Shown here in pieces: positions 8,357-15,971 of a stretch of 64,000 bases of DNA. The notes below the pieces were generated by a model. It made no database searches and was not told the DNA's origin. It worked only from the letters and a program-made list of their open reading frames with translations. The DNA is from Bordetella genomosp. 4. GTDB taxonomy: Bacteria > Pseudomonadota > Gammaproteobacteria > Burkholderiales > Burkholderiaceae_B. Location of the stretch: NCBI RefSeq assembly GCF_002261185.1, contig NZ_NEVQ01000013.1, forward strand, positions 186,001 to 250,000, read 5' to 3'. The number at the start of each line of letters is the position of its first letter. The stretch's first letter is position 1. A program made the translations under genes and the position numbers.

Positions 8357-9177
8357 GCACAACCTTGACGGAAGATTCGGCAGGCGGTGCGCAGACGGTG
8401 CGCCGTGCATTGAGCATCCTGCGTTTGGTGGCCTGTGGCCAGGAACGTGGCGTCAGGTTGATTGATCTGGTGCGCATGTCCGGATTGAACCGGCCAACGG
8501 TGCATCGCTTGCTCAAGACGCTGATCCAGGAAGGCGCCGTTGAGCAGGACACTGATACGCGGCGTTATTTGATTGGGCCGGAAATCAGTTTGCTGGGATT
8601 GGCGCGCACGCGACGTTTTCCATTGTTGACGGTGGCGGATCCTTATCTGCGGGAGCTCGCTGATGAAGTGGGCGATACCGTGTTCCTGAGCATTCGGCAT
8701 GGACACGACTCGATCTGTATTGGGCGCCATACAGGACATCATCCGATTCAGGTGCTTTCCATCGAGGTAGGGGTGCGGCGCCCGTTGGGGTTGGGTGTCT
8801 CTGGGGTGGCATTGCTCGCTTGTCTGTCTCCCGAGGAAAGCACTTCGTTGGTACAGCAGAACGCTACGCGTTTGGAGGTGCAGGGTGAACACGCCCATGA
8901 CGTTCTCGGCAGTGTCGAACAGGCGCGTGCGCTTGGCGGCCTGGCGCACAAACCTGCCGGGTTGATGCCGGGCACGAGCGCGGTAGCCGTTCCCATCACG
9001 GGCACAGATGGCCAGGCGCTGGGTGCCGTTACAGTGACGGCGATGGCAGAGCGGCTGGCGGAACAGCGCTTCCCTATGGTGGTAGAGCGTATGCGCCAAG
9101 CGGCGGCGGCTATTGCAGCGCGTCACGCACGTGTTTCCGATAGACACCTCGAGGGACAGCGATCACGCTCCGTCTGA
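8353..9177 (+). CDS. IclR-family transcriptional regulator
   Basis: A 274-residue regulator with an N-terminal winged helix-turn-helix (residues about 16-75, including the SGLNRPTVHRLLKTL recognition segment) and a C-terminal IclR ligand domain with the GVSGVALLACLSPEE and GTSAVAVPI stretches. IclR proteins usually control adjacent catabolic genes in response to a small aromatic or organic acid. It overlaps the flavin reductase stop by 4 bases and probably controls both that operon and the divergent Bug-to-hydratase operon through the palindrome at 7604-7622. Confidence 0.92.
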   Translation: MSTTLTEDSAGGAQTVRRALSILRLVACGQERGVRLIDLVRMSGLNRPTVHRLLKTLIQEGAVEQDTDTRRYLIGPEISLLGLARTRRFPLLTVADPYLRELADEVGDTVFLSIRHGHDSICIGRHTGHHPIQVLSIEVGVRRPLGLGVSGVALLACLSPEESTSLVQQNATRLEVQGEHAHDVLGSVEQARALGGLAHKPAGLMPGTSAVAVPITGTDGQALGAVTVTAMAERLAEQRFPMVVERMRQAAAAIAARHARVSDRHLEGQRSRSV

Positions 9178-9269
9178 TGTCGCATCGAGTTCGTCCCATA
9201 ACCGCCACGCCAGGCATACAACTTGCGCCGCCCCGATTATTTCGCATTCACGCTTAATGGGGGCAAAGC

Positions 9270-11039
9270 ATGGCAAAGACAGTAGCGGATTTTGTGCTGG
9301 CGCGACTGGCAGAGTGGGGCATCGAACGCGTGTTCGGTTACCCGGGCGATGGCATCAATGGCCTGATTGGCGCATTCGGGCGCGAGGGACAGACCATGCG
9401 TTTCATCCAGTCGCGCCACGAGGAAGAGGCTGCCTTTATGGCCTGCGCCCATGCGAAGTTCACCGGTCAGATCGGCGTATGCCTGGCAACATCGGGGCCA
9501 GGCGCCATTCATTTGCTCAATGGCTTGTATGACGCCAAACTGGATCACCAGCCGGTGGTCGCCATTGTGGGCCAGCAGGCGCGATCGAGTCTGGGCGGGG
9601 ACTTTCAGCAGGAAGTCGATCTGGCGGCCTTGTTCAAAGACGTCGCCCGCGATTTTGTGCAAGTGATGAGCACCGCCGAGCAGGCGCGCCACCTGGTCGA
9701 CCGCGCCATGCGGATCGCGCTGGAACGGCGCGCGGTCACCTGCATCGTGATCCCGAACGATGTGCAGGATCTGCCCGCGGTGCCGAATCCGCCGCAGCAG
9801 CATGGCATGATGCATACCGGTATCGGGGCGGTGTCGCATTCGCATGTGCCGGGCGAGGACGCCTTGCATAACGCCGCGTCGGTATTGAACCGCGGCCGCA
9901 AGGTGGCGATCCTGGCCGGCGCCGGGGCTTTGGGGGCATCGGATGAACTCGCCCAGGTCGCCGAACGGCTCGGTGCAGGCGTGGCCAAAGCCCTGCTGGG
10001 CAAAGCAGTGCTCTCGGATCGCTTGCCCTATGTCACCGGCAGTATCGGGCTGCTGGGCACCGTGCCCAGTTGGAGGCTGATGCAGGATTGCGATACCTTG
10101 CTGATGGTCGGTACAACTTTTCCCTACACGGAATTTTTACCGCCCGAAGGGCAGGCGGCCGGCGTGCAGATCGACCGCGACGGCCGAGCGCTAGGCCTGC
10201 GTTATCCGATCGAGGTCGGCTTGGCGGGGGACGCGAAGCAAACGCTGGCCGCGCTATTGCCGTTGCTGGAGCAAAAAACCGATCTGGACTGGCGTCACGA
10301 TATCGAAAAAGAAGTCGCACGCTGGCGCGAGGTAGTGGCCGCACGCGCGCAGACGGGGGGGGAATTGATCAATCCGCAATTGCCGTTTCTGGAACTATCG
10401 AAACGCTTGCCTGACGACAGTATCGTGACCTGCGATTCGGGCTCGGCGGCCAATTGGTATGCGCGCGATGTCGACGTTCGTCCCGGCATGCTCGCATCGA
10501 TATCCGGCGGGTTGGCGACTATGGGGTGCGCGGTGCCTTATGCGTTGGCAGGCAAGCTGGCCTGGCCCAAACGTCCCGTCGTCGCGTTGGTGGGCGATGG
10601 GGCGATGCAGATGAACGGCATCAATACGCTGATCACTGTGGCCGATCGTTGGCGTGACTGGGACGATCCGCGTTTTGTCGTACTGGTGCTCAACAACGGG
10701 GATCTGAATTTGGTCACGTGGGAGCAGCGCATCATGGGCGGCGATCCGCGGTTCCGCGACTCGCAGCGGTTGCCACCGTTCTCGTATGCGGAGTATGGCA
10801 AGCTCCTGGGCCTGGAAGGCGTGCGGGTGACGGATAGCGAGGACGTGCCGTCGGCGCTGGACCGCGCATTTGCCGCAGACCGGCCTGTGGTGCTGGAGCT
10901 CATGACAGATCCCGAGGTGCCGCCGATGCCGCCGCACATTACCGCCAAGCAGTTTGGCGCCTATATGCAGGCACTGCGAAAAGATCCGGCGGGTGGCGCT
11001 GCATTGCGCGCTACGTTGAAGCAGTGGTGGGCAGGCTGA
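9270..11039 (+). CDS. Thiamine-pyrophosphate-dependent enzyme, pyruvate oxidase/acetolactate synthase type
   Basis: A 589-residue TPP enzyme. The N-terminal pyrimidine-binding domain holds the activating Glu (E51 in the SRHEEEAA motif) and the FGYPGDGINGL start; the middle domain is present; the C-terminal PP domain has the GDGAMQMNGINTL motif that binds Mg-TPP. The sequence resembles pyruvate oxidases of the PoxB/YdaP type more than biosynthetic acetolactate synthase: it lacks an adjacent small subunit and stands as a single gene. A likely reaction is oxidative decarboxylation of pyruvate to acetate and CO2 with a flavin, but the FAD site was not verified. It is followed by small stress-type proteins, suggesting a stationary-phase role. 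Confidence 0.8.
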   Translation: MAKTVADFVLARLAEWGIERVFGYPGDGINGLIGAFGREGQTMRFIQSRHEEEAAFMACAHAKFTGQIGVCLATSGPGAIHLLNGLYDAKLDHQPVVAIVGQQARSSLGGDFQQEVDLAALFKDVARDFVQVMSTAEQARHLVDRAMRIALERRAVTCIVIPNDVQDLPAVPNPPQQHGMMHTGIGAVSHSHVPGEDALHNAASVLNRGRKVAILAGAGALGASDELAQVAERLGAGVAKALLGKAVLSDRLPYVTGSIGLLGTVPSWRLMQDCDTLLMVGTTFPYTEFLPPEGQAAGVQIDRDGRALGLRYPIEVGLAGDAKQTLAALLPLLEQKTDLDWRHDIEKEVARWREVVAARAQTGGELINPQLPFLELSKRLPDDSIVTCDSGSAANWYARDVDVRPGMLASISGGLATMGCAVPYALAGKLAWPKRPVVALVGDGAMQMNGINTLITVADRWRDWDDPRFVVLVLNNGDLNLVTWEQRIMGGDPRFRDSQRLPPFSYAEYGKLLGLEGVRVTDSEDVPSALDRAFAADRPVVLELMTDPEVPPMPPHITAKQFGAYMQALRKDPAGGAALRATLKQWWAG

Positions 11040-11137
11040 GCCGCCGGTTGCGCGCGAGATCAAATCCCGGCACGGGACTTGCGGCGGATAAGGCCAGGCA
11101 CGGCATTTTGCGCGTGCATCGATGGATAGGAGGCGAT

Positions 11138-11467
11138 ATGCATAAGCAGCATCATAGTGACGAAAACCGCGACCATGACAGTGGCACCCTGAGCAGATTG
11201 GTGCACAGCACCGAGGAGCTGCTGCGCCGTACCGCGGCATTCGGCGGCGCGGACGTCGAAGCCGGGCGCGATCGTTTGAAACGCCAATGGGATGCGGCCA
11301 GTTCGCGCGCGTCAGATTGGCAGGATGCCGCGGGCGCAGGACTACGTCATTTTTCCCGGGCAGCAGATCGTTGCGCGCATCGCCATGCGTGGGAATCTAT
11401 TGCAGTGGCGGCCGTAGTCGGTGCAGTGATTACGGCGTGTCTGATGTCGAAGTCTACGCGGCGGTAA
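11138..11467 (+). CDS. ElaB/YqjD/DUF883-like membrane-anchored protein
   Basis: A 109-residue protein with a polar, helix-prone N-terminal three quarters and a single C-terminal membrane anchor (residues about 88-104), ending in basic residues. This architecture matches ElaB/YqjD/DUF883 proteins, some of which bind ribosomes at the membrane in stationary phase under RpoS control. A strong TAGGAGG ribosome site sits just before the ATG at 11138. It lies 98 bases after the TPP enzyme and ahead of a hairpin terminator, and may be co-transcribed with it. Confidence 0.7.
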   Translation: MHKQHHSDENRDHDSGTLSRLVHSTEELLRRTAAFGGADVEAGRDRLKRQWDAASSRASDWQDAAGAGLRHFSRAADRCAHRHAWESIAVAAVVGAVITACLMSKSTRR

Positions 11468-11564
11468 AGCGGAGGCGTATTCGGCTTGAATACGTACGTG
11501 AGAACTTCAGCCGTCAGCAGCAACTAAGCGTCCAGCCCGACGCCAGCTCGACGAAACCGAAAAC

Positions 11565-11604
11565 CGATGGGACCCCGATGCACCGGGTCCCATCGATGAT
11601 TTTT
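11565..11604 (+). terminator. Rho-independent terminator after the DUF883-like gene
   Basis: A perfect 11-base inverted repeat (CGATGGGACCC at 11565-11575, GGGTCCCATCG at 11585-11595) with a 9-base loop, followed by TGATTTTTC. It lies about 100 bases after the stop codon on the plus strand and also separates the convergent yciE-like gene. Confidence 0.72.
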
Positions 11605-11633
11605 CAGTGACGTGTCGACTTGACCGATCTCAT

Positions 11634-12137
11634 TCAGGCTGCACTTTTCTGTGCGGCTTTTTCATTGGCGCGACGCAGCGCCAGGGTGTTGAGTTTTTCA
11701 TCGGCGCCTTTCTCTTCGGCCAATGTCTCCTTCAGGAGTTTCACCGCTTCTTTGTGCCCCAACTGATCGGCAAAAGTACATAGCGTCCCGTAGCTGGCAA
11801 TCTCGTAGTGTTCGACTTTCTGTGCAGCGCCAATCAGGGCCGCATCCAGGACCGGGCCTTTTTTCAGTTCGTCAATGATGTCTTTGCCTTCTTCGACCAG
11901 ACCCTCCATCGCAGCGCATTTGATGCGTTTGAGGCGTATGCCCAGGACTTCGACAATCTGGTCGATACGCTCGACCTGGCCTTGGGTTTCCTCGAGGTGA
12001 CTGGTAAAGGCCTTGGCGAGGTCGGGGTCCTCGGCCGCGCGGGCCAGCTTGGGCAGGGCTTTGGTGAGCTGCTTTTCGGCATTGTAGATATCGGATAGCT
12101 CATGCACGAACAAGTCTTGCAGGGTTTTCTCAGCCAT
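11634..12137 (-). CDS. YciE/YciF-family ferritin-like protein (DUF892)
   Basis: A 167-residue ferritin-like four-helix protein of the DUF892 family. The start has the family pattern LQDLFVHELSDIYNAEKQL, with Glu/His residues that form part of the di-iron site, and a second E-x-x-H type pair occurs in the KVEHYEIASYGTL helix. YciE/YciF proteins are induced by osmotic and stationary-phase stress; their exact reaction is not settled. AGGAG sits 4 bases before the ATG at 12135-12137, and a long palindrome lies just upstream. The C-terminus ends in a basic Ala-rich tail. Confidence 0.88.
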   Translation of the reverse strand: MAEKTLQDLFVHELSDIYNAEKQLTKALPKLARAAEDPDLAKAFTSHLEETQGQVERIDQIVEVLGIRLKRIKCAAMEGLVEEGKDIIDELKKGPVLDAALIGAAQKVEHYEIASYGTLCTFADQLGHKEAVKLLKETLAEEKGADEKLNTLALRRANEKAAQKSAA

Positions 12138-12152
12138 GAATTTCTCCTAATG

Positions 12153-12182
12153 GTGATGTGGCGCGCGATCGCGGCACATCAC
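12153..12182. repeat. Near-complete palindrome just upstream of the yciE-like gene
   Basis: GTGATGTG and CACATCAC, 8 bases each, flank a 14-base GC-rich centre that is itself nearly palindromic. It ends 7 bases from the ribosome site of the yciE-like gene, so it is either an operator or a hairpin in the 5' leader. Confidence 0.55.
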
Positions 12183-12216
12183 CCCATACAGCAAGTCCTG
12201 TGCCGTGGGATATAGG

Positions 12217-12244
12217 GAGCCACGGCGCAGGGATGCCGTGGCTC
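12217..12244. terminator. Strong hairpin between MFS and yciE-like genes
   Basis: A perfect 10-base inverted repeat (GAGCCACGGC / GCCGTGGCTC) with an 8-base loop, 28 bases past the end of the MFS gene. It lacks a clear T tract on either side, so it may end MFS transcription only weakly or serve as an mRNA 3' stabiliser. Confidence 0.5.
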
Positions 12245-12272
12245 TGGCGCTGTCGGAGGACTGGCTCGACGA

Positions 12273-13502
12273 TCACGCTTGTGCAGCAGCCAAGGCGCCC
12301 GACCTTTTCAATCTCAACGCCAGCGCTCCCATCGACGCAACCGTCGCCAATACGACGACTCCAGTCCAGCCATAGTGGGCCAAGGCCACGCTGCCCAACG
12401 CGCCGCCAGCCGCCATGCCGATGAACATACCGACCATCAATACGGCGTTCAACCGGCTGCGCGCAGCGGGATCCAGGCTATAGACCAGGCTTTGATGCGC
12501 GATCAATGACATCTGAATGCCCAGATCAAAACCGATCGTGCTCACCGCGATCAACAGCAGTGCTGCTTGCGTAGGCAACATCGGAACAACGGCCATCAGC
12601 GCAAAGGAAATCGCGGCCAACAGGGCTCCCCGGCGGCTCACGACGGCCGGTCCGTGCCGGTCCGCAGCGCGTCCTGCCAATGGCGCGGCTAAAGCACCGG
12701 CGGCTCCCGCCAGTCCGAACGCGCCTGCCGCGCCTGCGCCGAGATGAAAAGGCGCGGCGTGCAACATGACTGCCAGCGTGGACCAGAACGCGCTGAAGGC
12801 CAACGACAATAAACCCTGTGCCAACACCGCGCGGCGCAGCTCGCGATACTGCCGCCACAACGCGCCGAGCGAGCTCAGCAAGGCGCCATAGGGCAGGGTG
12901 GTCGTCGGTGCGAAACTGGGCAAGCCCCGCGATAGCGCAGCACCTAAGGCGACGATGCCCCCCGCAGCCGCCATGAACATGACGCGCCAGCCAAACTGCT
13001 CGGCAACCAGCCCGCTGACCACTCGTGACAGCAAGATTCCCAAAAGCAGCCCTGTCATGACCGAGCCGACGATACGGCCGCGATGTTCGGCCGGCGCCAG
13101 GGCGGCCGCGGCCGGAACGATGTCCTGAGCCAGCGTGGCCGCCAAGCCGACGGCGAAACTGGCCGCTAACAAGGTCCCCATGCCCGGGGCCAGCCCCGCG
13201 AGCAATAGCGCCAAGGCCAGCGCCGCGACCTTGCCCATCATGATGCGCTTGCGGTCATAGCGATCGCCCAGCGGGGCCAATAACAAGATACCTGCCGCAT
13301 AGCCCAATTGCGTCAGGGCCGGGATCCAACCCAGCGCGGCATCGTCCGCGCCAAAGTCATTACCCAGGATTCCCAGCATAGGCTGGTTGTAATACAGAGA
13401 GGCGACAGCGAGTCCTGAGCCCGTCGCGAGCAACAGCACGCGACCGCTCGACAGGCCTGACTGGCCAGGAGAAGAAATGGAATGACTGGTAGTGGCCGAC
13501 AT
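12273..13502 (-). CDS. MFS transporter (drug/metabolite efflux type)
   Basis: A 409-residue major facilitator with about 12 membrane segments. The N-terminal half shows ASLYYNQPML in the first membrane segment, and the family loop 2-3 motif appears as GDRYDRKRIM; the pattern resembles the YnfM/DHA1-type efflux permeases. The start (ATG at 13500-13502) gives a polar 20-residue lead before the first membrane segment; the longer frame would run through the regulator's promoter. It is divergent from a LysR regulator 109 bases away, which probably controls it. Substrate unknown. Confidence 0.85.
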   Translation of the reverse strand: MSATTSHSISSPGQSGLSSGRVLLLATGSGLAVASLYYNQPMLGILGNDFGADDAALGWIPALTQLGYAAGILLLAPLGDRYDRKRIMMGKVAALALALLLAGLAPGMGTLLAASFAVGLAATLAQDIVPAAAALAPAEHRGRIVGSVMTGLLLGILLSRVVSGLVAEQFGWRVMFMAAAGGIVALGAALSRGLPSFAPTTTLPYGALLSSLGALWRQYRELRRAVLAQGLLSLAFSAFWSTLAVMLHAAPFHLGAGAAGAFGLAGAAGALAAPLAGRAADRHGPAVVSRRGALLAAISFALMAVVPMLPTQAALLLIAVSTIGFDLGIQMSLIAHQSLVYSLDPAARSRLNAVLMVGMFIGMAAGGALGSVALAHYGWTGVVVLATVASMGALALRLKRSGALAAAQA

Positions 13503-13598
13503 GATGATTTTCCCGTGTAGATACCCGATTCGAAGGGCATGGCGGCATTCTGGACTTGCACAGCACGTATTGGTAGTAGCCGAAATTGAAGAACGGTT

Positions 13599-13613
13599 AT
13601 ACGATAGACGTAT
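13599..13613. promoter_or_regulatory. Candidate LysR-box overlapping the lysR start codon
   Basis: ATACG, 5 bases, CGTAT. It contains the T-N11-A pattern of LysR-type binding sites and overlaps the ATG at 13612, which would allow autorepression. It lies in the gap to the divergent MFS gene. Confidence 0.45.
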
Positions 13614-14565
13614 GAAAGAACCTATATTCGGGGCAGACCGCTTCCAATTGCTGGAAACCTTCGTCCGTATCGTCGAGGCCGGCAGCTTGTCTGCGGCGGC
13701 GACGCAATTGGGCGCGACGCAGCCCACCGTGAGCCGCCGTTTGCAGGCCCTGGAACGGGCCTTCGGCGTACGATTGATTCAGCGTTCTACGCACGCGATG
13801 GGCCTGACTGAGGAAGGGCAGCGTTGTTACGAGCGGGCGCTGGAACTCCTGAAATCCTGGCAGACGCTGGAAGGCGATGTGCATGGCGCGAGCCGGCAAC
13901 CCGCCGGCACGTTACGCGTCGTGGCGCCGCATGCATTTGGCCAAGACCAGTTCATCGAGCCGTTGGCCGACTATCTGAGCCGCTATCCCGACATGCGGGT
14001 CGAATGGCTGCTGCATGATCGATTGCCCGACTTCATTGGCGAGAATATCGATTGCGCGATTCGAGTAGGACATGTGCCAGACCCGTCGCTGGTCGCTATC
14101 AAACTGGGGGAGGTCCCGCGTTTGGTCGCGTGCGCGCCGGCGTTATTGCAAGGGCGTGCCGTGCCTGAACACCCCAGCGAATTGACGGATCTGCCATGGG
14201 TGGCGTTGCGTACGTTCTACCGTGAAGATATTGAGTTGATCCACCGCCAGACGGGCGAACGCGTCCGTGTGGAAATCGCGCCTCGGCTGTCGACGGACGG
14301 TCTGTACGCGATAGCAAAGGCCATGCGGTTAGGGTTGGGCGCAGGGGCGGCCTCGTCCTGGGCGTTGGTGCAGGATCTAGCCGCAGGCAAGCTCGTTCAC
14401 CTCGTTCCCGAATGGATGGCCGAGCCGCTACCCGTGCATTTGATTTATGCGCCTTCACGTTTGCAGCCTGTCCGGCTGCGCAGATTTATCGACATTATGA
14501 AAGAGTATTTGCCGGCAGAGTTGCAAGCGTCGCAGGCAGCGGCCGCCTCAACTGCCGTGTTCTAA
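13612..14565 (+). CDS. LysR-family transcriptional regulator
   Basis: A 317-residue LysR-type regulator. The N-terminal helix-turn-helix is at residues about 8-66 (FVRIVEAGSLSAAATQLGATQPTVSRRLQALE), followed by the substrate-binding domain. A start 40 codons upstream is possible in frame but would put extra residues before the DNA-binding domain. It is divergent from the MFS gene, the usual arrangement for a regulator and its target. Its last 18 bases overlap the 3' end of the convergent gntR gene. Confidence 0.9.
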   Translation: MKEPIFGADRFQLLETFVRIVEAGSLSAAATQLGATQPTVSRRLQALERAFGVRLIQRSTHAMGLTEEGQRCYERALELLKSWQTLEGDVHGASRQPAGTLRVVAPHAFGQDQFIEPLADYLSRYPDMRVEWLLHDRLPDFIGENIDCAIRVGHVPDPSLVAIKLGEVPRLVACAPALLQGRAVPEHPSELTDLPWVALRTFYREDIELIHRQTGERVRVEIAPRLSTDGLYAIAKAMRLGLGAGAASSWALVQDLAAGKLVHLVPEWMAEPLPVHLIYAPSRLQPVRLRRFIDIMKEYLPAELQASQAAAASTAVF

Positions 14566-15243
14566 ACGCTGCTGATAGGCGTTGTAATAACACGCGGCCG
14601 CCGCCCGCGCATGCGTCAGCATGCGGGCACGCACCAATTCCGCATCGCCGGACAGGAATGCTTGATACAGCCCTTGCATACCGTCCAGAATGAGATCGCG
14701 CACATCGGAATCGTTCATCGTCATCAGCCGCACGACCTGGGCGTGGTCGATATAGCGCGAGATGGCGTCGGCTAATTGGCGATTGGGCACCATGGTCAGC
14801 CAGGCCCATCGAAAACGCGCATTATCGCGCATGAACTCATCGACGTCTCCGGTCTCGTGGGCATGTTGCGCCTTGTCTAACGACGCGCCCATTTCGGCCA
14901 GGCCTTTGGGCTGAGCATGCAGCGACGCCGAGGCAGCAGCCGGGGGTTCCAGCAACGTGCGGATCTCAAAGATCTCGTTCATCTGTGCGAGCGTATAACG
15001 GCGCAGCACAAATCCGCGAGCGGTGCCCTCGAGCAGGCCCTCGTTGGTCAGTTGCATGAGGGCTTCGCGCACGGGCATGCGCGAAACATGCAGCTCGCAA
15101 GCAATGTCATGGTCAACGAGACGGTCTTCCAGACGGATCTGCCCCATCTGGATGCGTTCTCGCACAATGCTGTAGACGCGTTCGCGCAGATTGGGTTTGC
15201 GCGTGGTTTTGCTATGTGTTGTTGTCGTCATGTCCACTGTCAT
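14548..15243 (-). CDS. GntR-family transcriptional regulator (FadR/FCD subfamily)
   Basis: A 231-residue regulator with an N-terminal winged helix (residues about 17-80, including the VSRMPVREALMQLTNEGLLE recognition region) and a C-terminal all-helical FCD-type domain. FCD ligands are usually small organic acids bound at a metal centre. The reading begins at ATG 15241-15243, although ATG 15229-15231 would also work. It follows the V4R-domain gene by 59 bases on the same strand, so the two probably form an operon divergent from the ABC importer/dioxygenase operon, which is the likely target. The 3' end overlaps lysR by 18 bases. Confidence 0.88.
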   Translation of the reverse strand: MTVDMTTTTHSKTTRKPNLRERVYSIVRERIQMGQIRLEDRLVDHDIACELHVSRMPVREALMQLTNEGLLEGTARGFVLRRYTLAQMNEIFEIRTLLEPPAAASASLHAQPKGLAEMGASLDKAQHAHETGDVDEFMRDNARFRWAWLTMVPNRQLADAISRYIDHAQVVRLMTMNDSDVRDLILDGMQGLYQAFLSGDAELVRARMLTHARAAAACYYNAYQQRLEHGS

Positions 15244-15302
15244 TTTTACACCCGGCCACACCCCGTCAGGAAAGCGCAAAAAGCAGCAGACCGCAGACGT
15301 TT

Positions 15303-15800
15303 TTAATCGGTTCGTCCCTGAAAGACGCAATGTGACGCTCCCATGCACGCACACTGCGTTTCTTGCACGCCTGCGGCTTTGCCCAGCACGAGCGCCGTCA
15401 CGGCCTCGAGCATACCCGCAATGGCATGGCAGACCGGAGCCTCGTTCGATCCGGCGGCACTGGCGAACGGGCTATTGCGTACGGTCAAGGTGAGCGCCTG
15501 TGCAGGTTTCCAATCAAAGCGCCACACGCCCCAGCCTAGATCTGCAGCAGATTCTGCCATGACCTGCAAGAAAGCCCCGGTGTCTGCCGTCCCGCTCGCC
15601 TGATAAGCACGCGCTGACGCGCCTCCGTGGTTCCGAACCGACGCTCGCAGGCTCTCGAAGGCCCGTTGCCGGTCGGTTGCGGGCAGGGCGCTGAACAGGC
15701 CCATCAGTACATCCGCTCGCATCATGACGTAGCGCCGGTCAGCATCGAGGATCTGCCCCGAGGCAGTATCCCAATTCAATCGTTCGAGTAATTGTCCCAT
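15303..15800 (-). CDS. Stand-alone V4R-domain protein
   Basis: A 165-residue protein consisting of one V4R (4-vinyl reductase) domain. The C-terminal signature Q-C-A-C-M-G-A-S-H-C-V-F is the Cys cluster that binds zinc in V4R proteins, and the fold is known as the small-molecule sensor of XylR/DmpR-type activators that detect phenols and hydrocarbons. Here there is no AAA or DNA-binding domain. GGGG lies about 7 bases before the ATG at 15798-15800. Placed in an operon with gntR and divergent from an importer plus Rieske dioxygenase, it may sense or carry the aromatic substrate or its product. Function is inferred. Confidence 0.75.
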   Translation of the reverse strand: MGQLLERLNWDTASGQILDADRRYVMMRADVLMGLFSALPATDRQRAFESLRASVRNHGGASARAYQASGTADTGAFLQVMAESAADLGWGVWRFDWKPAQALTLTVRNSPFASAAGSNEAPVCHAIAGMLEAVTALVLGKAAGVQETQCACMGASHCVFQGRTD

Positions 15801-15870
15801 CGTCACGCCCCTGTCTGTCTTATCAATATACTCTTTTGGTGATCATAAGTAGATGAAGTTAGGGTAAATA

Positions 15871-15892
15871 ATTAGTTTAAAGCTCAACTAAT
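15871..15892. promoter_or_regulatory. Inverted repeat, candidate operator for the GntR regulator
   Basis: ATTAGTT, 8 bases, AACTAAT in the AT-rich gap between the V4R-gntR operon (minus) and the importer-dioxygenase operon (plus). Its position midway between divergent starts fits a shared operator. Assignment to the GntR protein is inference. Confidence 0.5.
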
Positions 15893-15971
15893 CGTGCTTA
15901 AATCCAAAACAATATATTCTTTTCCATGCCCAGATTGGGGCTCCCGAAATCATTCCGGCATCGGAGGCCGT

